DNA of 5,610 nucleotides from Campylobacteraceae bacterium (GCA_019162915.1 JAFLKZ010000183.1:2800-8409); one strand, 5' to 3'; shown: positions 1-5,610, counted from the stretch's first letter. Notes: a model not told the origin generated them from the letters alone. A program made the numbers and translations.

Positions 1-218
1 TGCAGATGCCTGGAGCTGAGGGTCGAAAAAGTGGTGGAAAGCGAGAGTTTGTAAGACCACTTTCTCGTTCAGCTGCTGCTGTGGGCGTAGATGGTTTCTT
101 TTTTGAAACACATATCAACCCATGTGAGGCGTTATGCGATGGTCCAAATATGCTTGATCTTGAAGATTTGGATAAAGCTATCAATGATATTAAAAAGATA
201 CAAGATAGCCTGAGGTAA
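1..218 (+). CDS. kdsA: 3-deoxy-8-phosphooctulonate synthase (Kdo-8-P synthase), C-terminal part only
   Basis: This is the 3' end of a gene that begins before the window; the reading frame is open from base 3 (bases 1-2 finish a codon), so the ATG at base 6 is an internal Met and not a start. KdsA condenses phosphoenolpyruvate with arabinose 5-phosphate to make Kdo-8-phosphate, the precursor of the Kdo sugar of lipopolysaccharide, in the cytoplasm. The roughly 71 residues visible carry the family's C-terminal signature: a Gly/Lys-rich SGGKREFV loop, AVGVDGFFFETH and CDGPNM. The Glu of ETH (codon at 105-107) and the Asp of CDGP (codon at 138-140) are 11 residues apart, the same spacing as E. 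coli Glu239 and Asp250, which line the active site. The N-terminal Cys that separates metal-dependent from metal-independent enzymes is outside the window. It ends 5 bases before the next gene, whose ribosome binding site overlaps its last codons, so the two are probably cotranscribed and translationally coupled. Confidence 0.95.
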   Translation, partial: QMPGAEGRKSGGKREFVRPLSRSAAAVGVDGFFFETHINPCEALCDGPNMLDLEDLDKAINDIKKIQDSLR

Positions 219-223
219 AAAGC

Positions 224-2311
224 ATGGAAAATCTCATTTCTACTAGAAATATTATTTTAAATGAAGGCAATGCAGAACAAAAGCGCTCCGAGATAAGGAG
301 TTATTTCCTCAAAACGTATGCTCTATATGAGAAACTTTTTGAAACACTCAAAGATGATGAAAGTTATTATCTTAGTGCAGATGCATTGCGTCATCCACTG
401 GTTTTTTATTTTGGACATACGGCTACTTTTTTTATCAATAAATTAGTTTTAGCCAAATTAATTGACAAGCGCATCAACCCAACATTTGAATCCATTTTTG
501 CCATCGGCGTGGATGAGATGAGTTGGGATGATTTGAATCAGTCACATTATACATGGCCTAAAATTAGCGAAATAAGAGCTTATCGAGATGCGGTCAAAGA
601 GAAAATTTTGTTCTTAATTGATACGTTACCTTTAAGTATGCCTATTGTCTGGGAGTCACCATTTTGGGCGATTATGATGGGAATTGAGCATGAACGCATT
701 CATCTTGAAACTTCTTCCGTACTGATAAGGCAGTTGCCTCTTTCACGTGTGGTGAGTGATAACTTTTGGAAAGTTTGTCCCATCGATACGCCTTTGGTTC
801 AAAATGAACTTTTACATGTAAAGGGAACAACCGTTAAATTGGGCAAGTCCAAGGATGATGCACTTTATGGTTGGGATAATGAATATGGTTTACATGTAAA
901 GGAAGTCAAAGATTTTAAAGCGTCCAAATATCTGGTTTCAAATGCTGAATTTTTAGAGTTTGTCAAAGAGGGTGGCTATACCAAAGAAGAATTTTGGAAT
1001 GAAGAAGGCTGGAAATGGCGCGTTTATAAAGAAGCGCAAATGCCTCTTTTTTGGCTTGTAAAAGAAGGTCAATACTTTTTACGCACCATGTGCGATGAGA
1101 GAGAAATGCCTTGGAGCTGGCCTGTTGAAGTAAACTACTTAGAAGCTAAAGCTTTTTGTAACTGGAAAAGTTGCCAAAGTGGGAAGAGTATTCGCATGCC
1201 AAGCGAGGAAGAGTGGTATGTTCTTCGAGATTTACATGTAAAGGTCGATGAACCATTTTGGGACAAAGCACCTGCGAATATTAACTTGGAGTATTTCGCT
1301 TCAAGTGTGCCTGTGGATACGTTTAAATTTGGAGAGTTTTATGACATCATCGGCAATGTTTGGCAATGGTCAGAAACCCCCATGAATGGATTTGATGGCT
1401 TTAAAGTGCATCCATTGTACGATGATTTTTCAGTGCCAACTTTTGATGATAGACACAATCTTATCAAAGGTGGTTCGTGGATTAGCACGGGCAATGAGAT
1501 TATTCGGGATTCTCGTTACGCCTTTAGACGACATTTTTACCAACATGCGGGATTTCGCTATGTTGAGTCAGATGCAAAAATAGAGACAAAATCAGTATTT
1601 TATGAGATGGATTTTGCGCTTAGTCAACTATGCGATGCCCATTTTGGAGATAACCGTTATTTTGAAGCCATAGCACAAGTTTGTCTTGGACTTAGCGGAG
1701 AAAAAACAAAAGCACTTGAGATAGGTTGTGGCGTTGGACGCGCTACCTATGCGTTAGCTAAAACTTTTGACAAAGTGCATGGTGTTGAGTTTACGGCGCG
1801 TGTAGTCCGACTAGCAACTTCTTTTAAAGAGAGTGGAAAACTTAAATATGCGCTCAAAGAAGAGGGTGAATTAGCCTTGTTTGTTGAGAAGAATTTAGCT
1901 GATTTTGGCATCACCGATGAGCCTAGAAAAGTTGAGTTTTGGCAAGGAGACCCGCACAATCTTAAGCCTTATTTTGATGGTTATGATTTGGTGTTAGCCA
2001 ATGATGTGTTAGATACGTTGTATGATCCAAAACTCTTTTTACACAATATCAAAGAGCGTATCAACCAAGATGGATTTTTAGTCATTACAAGTGCTTATGA
2101 CTGGGATGAAAGCAAAACACCTCGAAATAAATGGCTAGGTGGTTTTAAAAAGAATGGCGAAAAATACAGCACTTTTGACGCGTTGAATGAACTTTTAGCC
2201 CCTGATTTTGAGTTGATAAATACTCCAAATGCGATAGTTTCATGTGTAAGAGAGAGTCAAAGAAAAGAAGTGTGCAAGTCTTTACATGTAAGCATCTGGA
2301 AAAAGAGATAA
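224..2311 (+). CDS. ovoA: 5-histidylcysteine sulfoxide synthase fused to 4-mercaptohistidine N-methyltransferase (ovothiol biosynthesis, OvoA)
   Basis: OvoA is a non-haem iron enzyme that uses O2 to join cysteine to the imidazole ring of histidine as a sulfoxide. After a separate C-S lyase step, its methyltransferase domain methylates the mercaptohistidine ring to give ovothiol. Three domains are visible in 695 residues. Residues ~1-180 are a DinB-like iron domain with an H-x3-H-x-E motif (His156, His160, Glu162); His65 in FYFGHTATF is the likely third ligand by analogy with EgtB. Residues ~190-447 are a formylglycine-generating-enzyme-like fold with RMPSEEEW (324-331), GNVWQW (377-382), KGGSW (415-419) and GFRYV (443-447). 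Residues ~455-695 are a SAM methyltransferase with motif I LEIGCGVGR (498-506), an acidic Glu522, QGD (574-576) and LANDVLDTL (591-599). The length and domain order are those of full-length OvoA. The ATG at 224 follows GAGG (212-215) by 8 bases. No lyase gene (OvoB) is in the window. The domain set separates it from ergothioneine EgtB, which lacks the fused methyltransferase. A selenium-using homologue is a remote alternative; no sen-type neighbour is seen. Four copies of a palindromic repeat lie inside it. Confidence 0.93.
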   Translation: MENLISTRNIILNEGNAEQKRSEIRSYFLKTYALYEKLFETLKDDESYYLSADALRHPLVFYFGHTATFFINKLVLAKLIDKRINPTFESIFAIGVDEMSWDDLNQSHYTWPKISEIRAYRDAVKEKILFLIDTLPLSMPIVWESPFWAIMMGIEHERIHLETSSVLIRQLPLSRVVSDNFWKVCPIDTPLVQNELLHVKGTTVKLGKSKDDALYGWDNEYGLHVKEVKDFKASKYLVSNAEFLEFVKEGGYTKEEFWNEEGWKWRVYKEAQMPLFWLVKEGQYFLRTMCDEREMPWSWPVEVNYLEAKAFCNWKSCQSGKSIRMPSEEEWYVLRDLHVKVDEPFWDKAPANINLEYFASSVPVDTFKFGEFYDIIGNVWQWSETPMNGFDGFKVHPLYDDFSVPTFDDRHNLIKGGSWISTGNEIIRDSRYAFRRHFYQHAGFRYVESDAKIETKSVFYEMDFALSQLCDAHFGDNRYFEAIAQVCLGLSGEKTKALEIGCGVGRATYALAKTFDKVHGVEFTARVVRLATSFKESGKLKYALKEEGELALFVEKNLADFGITDEPRKVEFWQGDPHNLKPYFDGYDLVLANDVLDTLYDPKLFLHNIKERINQDGFLVITSAYDWDESKTPRNKWLGGFKKNGEKYSTFDALNELLAPDFELINTPNAIVSCVRESQRKEVCKSLHVSIWKKR
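811..824. repeat. Palindromic repeat copy 1, TTTACATGTAAAGG
   Basis: The 12-base core at 811-822 is its own reverse complement and is followed by GG. It lies within ovoA and encodes Leu197-His-Val-Lys200, at the junction between the iron domain and the second domain. The function is unknown. Confidence 0.8.
889..902. repeat. Palindromic repeat copy 2, TTTACATGTAAAGG
   Basis: This is a perfect 14-base match to copy 1, starting 78 bases (26 codons) after it. It lies in the same codon phase and encodes Leu223-His-Val-Lys226 just after the conserved GWDNEYG segment. Confidence 0.8.
1231..1244. repeat. Palindromic repeat copy 3, TTTACATGTAAAGG
   Basis: This is a third perfect 14-base copy in the same phase of ovoA. 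It encodes Leu337-His-Val-Lys340, shortly after the conserved RMPSEEEW motif and before the less conserved stretch leading to the ANINLEY segment. Confidence 0.8.
2281..2291. repeat. Palindromic repeat copy 4, near-perfect (11 of 12)
   Basis: TTTACATGTAA matches the first 11 bases of the core, then diverges to GC. It lies eight codons before the ovoA stop codon's own position, in the same reading phase as the other copies, and encodes Leu687-His-Val-Ser690 in the last residues of the protein. Confidence 0.65.
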
Positions 2312-2340
2312 TTAATTTGTAACGAAAAATGTAGTATGAT
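2312..2340 (+). promoter_or_regulatory. Possible promoter for ribH-nusB-pyrF-asmA
   Basis: The 50-base gap between ovoA and ribH (2312-2361) is the longest between consecutive protein genes in this run. It holds TATGAT (2335-2340), one base from the TATAAT consensus, with an AT-rich region upstream and only a poor -35 candidate, TTAATT at 2312-2317, 17 bases away. Housekeeping promoters of Campylobacter-type bacteria are known to lack a conserved -35 box, so this is plausible. AT-rich gaps produce such matches by chance, hence modest confidence. No terminator hairpin is seen in the gap, so read-through from kdsA-ovoA is also expected. Confidence 0.4.
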
Positions 2341-2361
2341 AAGAAAAAATAAAGGATAGAT

Positions 2362-2826
2362 ATGAATATTATAGAAGGAAATCTTTCCCTCAATGGTAGT
2401 GAGAAAGTAGCAATTATCAACAGTAGATTTAACCATATTATTACCGACCGTCTTGTTGAGGGCGCGAAAGATGCTTTTATCCGTCATGGCGGAGATGAAA
2501 AAAAATTGGATTTGATTTTGGTTCCAGGAGCGTATGAAATACCGTTGGCACTTGATAAAATTTTAAGTAGTGGCAAATATGACGCCGTATGTTGTGTAGG
2601 TGCCGTTATTCGTGGAAGTACACCTCATTTTGATTATGTAGCAGCGGAGGCGACTAAAGGTGTTGCTAACACAGCGTTAAAATATCAAAAACCTGTTACT
2701 TTTGGGGTTCTTACCACCGATACGATAGAACAAGCGATTGAGAGAGCTGGAAGTAAGGCTGGTAACAAGGGCTTTGAAGCAATGACAGGCTTGATAGAAC
2801 TTATCAGCTTATATAAACATTTATAA
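2362..2826 (+). CDS. ribH: 6,7-dimethyl-8-ribityllumazine synthase (riboflavin synthase beta chain)
   Basis: RibH condenses 5-amino-6-ribitylaminouracil with 3,4-dihydroxy-2-butanone 4-phosphate to give the lumazine that riboflavin synthase turns into riboflavin; it acts in the cytoplasm and members assemble as pentamers or 60-mers. The 154-residue length is typical. Key residues match Bacillus subtilis numbering with an offset of one: Phe23 in SRFN, Glu59 in PGAYEIP (55-61), the general acid/base His89 in GSTPHFDYV, Phe114, and the phosphate-binding Arg128 and Lys136 in the RAGSKAGNKG segment (128-137). The ATG at 2362 is preceded by AAGGA (2352-2356) with a 5-base spacer, and the N-terminus lines up with the family. 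Its stop codon overlaps the ribosome binding site of nusB. In C. jejuni, ribH directly follows kdsA; here ovoA lies between them. Confidence 0.97.
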   Translation: MNIIEGNLSLNGSEKVAIINSRFNHIITDRLVEGAKDAFIRHGGDEKKLDLILVPGAYEIPLALDKILSSGKYDAVCCVGAVIRGSTPHFDYVAAEATKGVANTALKYQKPVTFGVLTTDTIEQAIERAGSKAGNKGFEAMTGLIELISLYKHL

Positions 2827-2829
2827 GGA
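2825..2829 (+). promoter_or_regulatory. Ribosome binding site fixing the TTG start of nusB
   Basis: AAGGA shares its two A bases with the ribH stop codon (TAA at 2824-2826) and sits 6 bases before TTG at 2836. No in-frame ATG lies near the start of the NusB homology, so this site supports the rare TTG start and suggests ribH and nusB are translated in a coupled way. Confidence 0.8.
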
Positions 2830-2835
2830 TTTGCG

Positions 2836-3240
2836 TTGGCAACAAGACATCAAGTAAGAGAGAGTATCGTCGGGCTTTTGTATGCAGGAGATATCGGCAA
2901 TGCAGGTATCGATAAGTTTATCGATGAACTTTTCGAAGAAAAAAAGATTCGTAATCTTCAAAAAGATTTTGCATTGAGTTTATATCAGGGCGTTAAGGAC
3001 AACTTAGTAGCAGTTGACCTTGCCATTAACCATAATCTTAAAGAGTGGGATTTAAGCCAAATAGGCAATATTGAGCGTGCTATTTTAAGACTTGGCGCGT
3101 ATGAAATTTTATATTCTGAGCTTGATAATGCTGTGGTTATCAATGAAGCTATTGAACTTGCTAAAAAACTTTGTAATGACACGAGTCCAAAATTTATCAA
3201 TGGTGTTTTAGATGCCATTTGTAAAGACCAGGAAGTTTAA
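2836..3240 (+). CDS. nusB: Transcription antitermination factor NusB
   Basis: NusB binds boxA RNA together with ribosomal protein S10 (NusE) and helps RNA polymerase read through rRNA operons without premature termination. The protein is 134 residues, a normal length, and all helical in the family. It shows the Arg-rich N-terminus ATRHQVRES (2-10) that contacts RNA, the central ERAILRLGAYE helix (80-90), VINEAIELAKKL (101-112) and the C-terminal FINGVLDAI (120-128), all hallmark NusB segments. The start codon is TTG, chosen because MATRHQ matches the family's N-terminus and a Shine-Dalgarno sequence lies 6 bases upstream. It sits 9 bases after ribH and 3 bases before pyrF. The ribH-nusB pairing is very widespread in bacteria. 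Confidence 0.96.
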   Translation: MATRHQVRESIVGLLYAGDIGNAGIDKFIDELFEEKKIRNLQKDFALSLYQGVKDNLVAVDLAINHNLKEWDLSQIGNIERAILRLGAYEILYSELDNAVVINEAIELAKKLCNDTSPKFINGVLDAICKDQEV

Positions 3241-3243
3241 TTA

Positions 3244-3927
3244 ATGAAGCTTTGTGTTGCACTTGATTTGCCAAGCAAAGAGGAAAACCTTTCCCTTACT
3301 CGAAAGCTAAAAAGTGAAGATATTTGGCTCAAAGTAGGACTTCGCTCTTTCATCAGAGATGGCGAGTCTTTACTTAAAGAGATAAAATCTATCAACCCTT
3401 CTTTTAAAATCTTTTTAGATTTAAAGATTTACGATATCCCCAACACCATGGCAGATGCAGCAGAATCCGTTTCTCATTTAGGCGTTGATATGTTTAATGT
3501 TCACGCTTCTAGTGGTAAAAAAGCGATGCGTATGGTGATGGAAAGAGTCAATTCTCTGCCAAATCCACCTCTTGTTTTAGCTGTTACTGCACTGACAAGT
3601 TTTGATGCTTCTTCATTTGAAGCTATCTATAATGCTTCTATTGTGCAAAAAGCTACACAATTTGCTAAAGATACTTATGAAAGTGGCATGCATGGGGTTG
3701 TATGTTCTGTGTATGAAAGTCAACTCATCAAATCACATACTTCTTCTGATTTTTTAACGTTAACACCAGGAATTCGTCCTTTTGGTGAAAGCCAAGGCGA
3801 TCAAGAAAGAGTAGCGGATCTTGTGACTGCTAAAAAAGAATGTTGTGATTTTATCGTTGTGGGAAGACCAATCTATCAAAGTGCCAACCCATTAAGTGTG
3901 GTTAAAAAAATTATTGAAAATATGTAA
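3244..3927 (+). CDS. pyrF: Orotidine 5'-phosphate decarboxylase
   Basis: PyrF removes the carboxylate of orotidine 5'-monophosphate to form UMP, the last step of de novo pyrimidine synthesis, in the cytoplasm as a TIM-barrel dimer. The 227-residue protein is the usual size of the short bacterial subfamily. Visible active-site elements are Asp8 in VALDLP, Lys30 in WLKVGL, the catalytic tetrad segment DLKIYDIPNT (Asp59, Lys61, Asp64, Thr68), His87 in NVHASSG, VTALTS (114-119), the phosphate-loop motif TPGIRP (174-179) and Gly207-Arg208 in VVGRPI. The ATG follows nusB's stop by 3 bases, and AGGAAG (3230-3235), inside the end of nusB, is its ribosome binding site 8 bases away. The nusB-pyrF adjacency is as in C. 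jejuni. Nothing indicates damage or unusual composition. Confidence 0.97.
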   Translation: MKLCVALDLPSKEENLSLTRKLKSEDIWLKVGLRSFIRDGESLLKEIKSINPSFKIFLDLKIYDIPNTMADAAESVSHLGVDMFNVHASSGKKAMRMVMERVNSLPNPPLVLAVTALTSFDASSFEAIYNASIVQKATQFAKDTYESGMHGVVCSVYESQLIKSHTSSDFLTLTPGIRPFGESQGDQERVADLVTAKKECCDFIVVGRPIYQSANPLSVVKKIIENM

Positions 3928-3943
3928 CCTATAAGGAAGTGTA

Positions 3944-5398
3944 ATGTTTCAAAAGATATTGTTAAGTGTCGTTTTATTTTTTGCGTTAAGTATAGTTTCT
4001 TTTTTTCTGATTATTAAAGTTATTGATTTTAATGAGTACAAGCCTAAAATTCAAAAAATAATGAAAGATAGTACGGGGTATGAAATTATTATACGTGGCG
4101 ATATTTCTTTGTCACTTTCCCCTGTTGGCGTTAGCATTTCCGATATAGAAATCTCAAATCCCTCTTATCACGGTGAGACACCTTTTGCAAAATTGGGAAA
4201 TTTTGATGTTGCTTTGGAAATAGCGCCTCTTTTCAAAAAAGAGATAAAAATAAGACATATTGCGCTTGATAATCTCAATCTTTTGATAGAAAGAACAAAA
4301 GAAGGAAAATTCAACTTTGAAATGCCAGAGATGAAAAAAGCTGAAGCCAAAAAAACGATAGATGTCAACAATAGCATAGAAAAAGAGAGTCATTTTCCAA
4401 CCATTGATGTTAAAAAAATAAGATTTAGTGATGCTAATATTAATTATTCTGATGAACTCTCTGGCAATAAAATAAGTTTAGAAAAAATCAATTTTAATAT
4501 CAGTGATATTCAGTTTGATGCCACCAAAAGTAAGCTCCAAGCCCTTCTTTTTAAAGCAGAGTTAGGAATTGATAAGATTAAATATAGTAAATATGTTGCA
4601 AGTAATGTTGCTATGACGCTTGATATGAAAGATGCGCTTGCTACGATTGAAAGCCTAAAATATACTATTTTTGATTCACAAATTATCGGAAGTGGTAAAG
4701 TGGACTTAAATGGCAAGCTACCAAGAATATCTATTAAACATAAAATGACTGATTTGAAACTTACCAGTTTATCTCGTGAATTATGGGGAAGTGAGCTGTT
4801 AGAAGGCTTTGCCAATGGCGATTTGAAACTTGCTTTCTCTTTGGGAAATATTCTTGATATCAAAAGTACACTGAGTGGTTTCATACAACTTTTTGCTGAG
4901 GGCGTGGTTGTCAAAGGTTATGATGTTGATAAAATCTTATCGACTTTTGATGCAAATAAAAAAGATGTTAATGGAACTAATGTCATCACGTTGCTCTCTA
5001 GCTCGCTGGATAGTTTTAAAGGCGGAAATAGTGTATTAAAACAGGTTAATACCAAAGTAGATATTGGTTATTCTGAGGTACAGTTAAGTGATGTAGCCCT
5101 CAGCACTGGAAAAAATAGAGTAGCGATTAAAGGTGCTTTACAGATAATTGATGAGAAGATTTTGGATGTTAAGATAGGATTACTCGATGCACAAGGGTGT
5201 TCTACCTTTGAGCAAACCTTTATTGGAACATTCACTAAACCTATGATAAAAATGGATGAAAAGGCAATTAATGCTATTGTAAATGCGGTAGCGTCACATT
5301 TAGGAAAAATAAAAGTCATAAAAACTCCACCAATAGTAATAACACCAGCTGAAAATTGTACACCTTTTTACGAAGGTAGCATCAAACATCCTCAATAA
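3944..5398 (+). CDS. AsmA-family protein, inner-membrane anchored, largely periplasmic
   Basis: The 484-residue protein starts with a short Lys-containing N-terminus and one hydrophobic segment (about 5-27), then the AsmA opening pattern: FNEYKPKIQKIM, STGYEIIIRGDISLSLSP (43-60) and an ISDIEISNP strand (65-73). Residues ~128-150 are a charged Lys/Glu-rich linker. The rest is rich in alternating beta-strand patterns, with a late GTFTKPMIKMDEKAI segment (428-442) like the C-terminal AsmA_2 region, and Cys419 and Cys472 near the end. AsmA-like proteins (AsmA, TamB, YhdP, YicH) form beta-groove structures in the periplasm and are tied to outer-membrane lipid transport and envelope integrity. Which member this matches cannot be told from sequence alone, so no symbol is given. 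AAGGA (3933-3937) lies 6 bases before the ATG, and the gap after pyrF is 16 bases, so it is probably the last gene of the unit. A strong hairpin follows its stop. Confidence 0.85.
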   Translation: MFQKILLSVVLFFALSIVSFFLIIKVIDFNEYKPKIQKIMKDSTGYEIIIRGDISLSLSPVGVSISDIEISNPSYHGETPFAKLGNFDVALEIAPLFKKEIKIRHIALDNLNLLIERTKEGKFNFEMPEMKKAEAKKTIDVNNSIEKESHFPTIDVKKIRFSDANINYSDELSGNKISLEKINFNISDIQFDATKSKLQALLFKAELGIDKIKYSKYVASNVAMTLDMKDALATIESLKYTIFDSQIIGSGKVDLNGKLPRISIKHKMTDLKLTSLSRELWGSELLEGFANGDLKLAFSLGNILDIKSTLSGFIQLFAEGVVVKGYDVDKILSTFDANKKDVNGTNVITLLSSSLDSFKGGNSVLKQVNTKVDIGYSEVQLSDVALSTGKNRVAIKGALQIIDEKILDVKIGLLDAQGCSTFEQTFIGTFTKPMIKMDEKAINAIVNAVASHLGKIKVIKTPPIVITPAENCTPFYEGSIKHPQ

Positions 5399-5413
5399 AA
5401 CTATAATTGAGTC

Positions 5414-5450
5414 AATAAACTGCTTAAAAAAGAACTTTAAGCAGTTTGTT
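5414..5450 (+). terminator. Intrinsic terminator after the AsmA gene
   Basis: AAACTGCTTAAA (5417-5428) and TTTAAGCAGTTT (5436-5447) form a perfect 12-base-pair stem with a 7-base loop. It extends by a G-T wobble and two A-T pairs to 5414 and 5450. The right arm ends in a T-rich stretch, though there is no long clean T run. Placement 15 bases after the last stop and before an independent tRNA promoter fits the end of the operon. The symmetrical A-rich left flank and T-rich right flank could make it work in both directions. Confidence 0.78.
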
Positions 5451-5459
5451 ATATAGTTT

Positions 5460-5468
5460 TGCTATAAT
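5460..5468 (+). promoter_or_regulatory. Extended -10 promoter for the tRNA gene
   Basis: TGCTATAAT is a perfect extended -10 element (TG, one base, TATAAT at 5463-5468), preceded by a T-rich stretch and no clear -35 box. It lies 19 bases before the first base of the tRNA, which would give a short leader. Its place directly after the terminator supports separate transcription of the tRNA. Confidence 0.75.
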
Positions 5469-5487
5469 TCCGTTCTACTTTTATCAC

Positions 5488-5578
5488 GGACAGTTGGGTG
5501 AGTTGGCTGAAACCACATCCCTGCTAAGGATGCGTCGGGGTAACCTGACCGAGAGTTCGAATCTCTCACTGTCCGCCA
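5488..5578 (+). tRNA. tRNA-Ser, anticodon GCU (reads AGC/AGU)
   Basis: A full cloverleaf can be folded by hand. The acceptor stem is GGACAGT (5488-5494) with ACTGTCC (5568-5574), followed by discriminator G5575 and encoded CCA (5576-5578). The anticodon stem is CATCC/GGATG (5516-5520, 5528-5532) with loop CTGCTAA and anticodon GCT at 5523-5525. The long variable arm expected of a class II serine tRNA is 5533-5550 with stem GTCGGG/CCTGAC (one G-T pair) and loop GTAA. The T stem is GAGAG/CTCTC around TTCGAAT (5551-5567). The D arm lies in 5497-5515. No mismatch is seen in the acceptor, anticodon or T stems, so it should be functional. Confidence 0.97.
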
Positions 5579-5610
5579 CAATCCCCACAAACTTCCATAA
5601 ACACACATTT
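5579..5610. other. Unassigned 3' end of the window
   Basis: These 32 bases after the tRNA are A- and C-rich. I see no gene start, second tRNA or hairpin before the window ends. Confidence 0.6.

Noticed and set aside
2239..2250. TTCATGTGTAAG, resembling the TTTACATGTAAA palindrome, 40 bases before copy 4
   Set aside because: It has several mismatches, is not palindromic and lies in ordinary coding sequence; not counted as a copy.
2145..2487. Minus-strand open frames across the ovoA-ribH junction, rich in Phe, Leu and Ile
   Set aside because: The hydrophobic look comes from reading A-rich coding DNA backwards; they overlap two sure genes and no promoter or family resemblance supports them.
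2908..2928. Tandem-like ATCGATAAGTTTATCGATGA in nusB
   Set aside because: It encodes an ordinary Ile-Asp-Lys-Phe-Ile-Asp helix segment; two ATCGAT units are too few to call a repeat.
3407..3430. Inverted repeat AAATCTTT/AAAGATTT inside pyrF
   Set aside because: An 8-base AT-only stem over the codons for the conserved catalytic DLKIYD segment; the amino acid sequence and AT-rich codons explain it.
4154..4914. Minus-strand open frames of up to 134 codons opposite the AsmA gene
   Set aside because: They have no recognisable motifs or convincing ribosome binding sites, and lie opposite a well-supported gene, so they are antisense shadows.
5402..5407. A TATAAT box just after the AsmA stop codon
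   Set aside because: It would start transcription straight into the terminator hairpin and has no TG extension; likely a chance match in AT-rich DNA.
5488..5610. tRNA 3' end as an integration (att) site for a mobile element
   Set aside because: tRNA-Ser genes are common integration targets, but no repeat of the tRNA end and no integrase is seen in the 32 bases that follow.

Overview
The window reads as core chromosome of a Campylobacterota (former Epsilonproteobacteria) species. It is AT-rich, all genes point the same way, and they are packed with gaps of a few bases. The order kdsA, ribH, nusB, pyrF is the one I recall from Campylobacter jejuni, and the NusB and PyrF sequences are of that lineage. 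Sulfurospirillum or a close relative is my best guess, but that is inference from sequence style.

Layout on the + strand: the 3' end of kdsA (1-218); an ovoA-type gene for a three-domain 5-histidylcysteine sulfoxide synthase/methyltransferase (224-2311); a 50-base gap with a possible promoter; ribH (2362-2826); nusB starting with TTG (2836-3240); pyrF (3244-3927); an AsmA-family membrane-anchored protein (3944-5398); a strong hairpin terminator (about 5414-5450); an extended -10 promoter; and a complete tRNA-Ser(GCU) with encoded CCA (5488-5578). The last 32 bases hold nothing I can identify.

The genes form one probable transcription unit mixing housekeeping functions: Kdo synthesis for lipopolysaccharide (kdsA), lumazine/riboflavin synthesis (ribH), transcription antitermination (nusB), UMP synthesis (pyrF) and envelope maintenance (AsmA). 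The exception is ovoA, which sits between kdsA and ribH where Campylobacter jejuni has none. It should make the ovothiol precursor and N-methylate its imidazole ring, giving the cell a small-molecule thiol antioxidant.

The most unusual signal is a 12-base perfect palindrome, TTTACATGTAAA. It occurs three times perfectly (each followed by GG) and once as an 11-of-12 match. All four copies lie inside ovoA and in the same reading frame, encoding Leu-His-Val-Lys (Leu-His-Val-Ser in the last). I found no copy elsewhere in the window. I see no CRISPR array, insertion sequence or phage gene, and no clear evidence of a wholly new multi-gene system.
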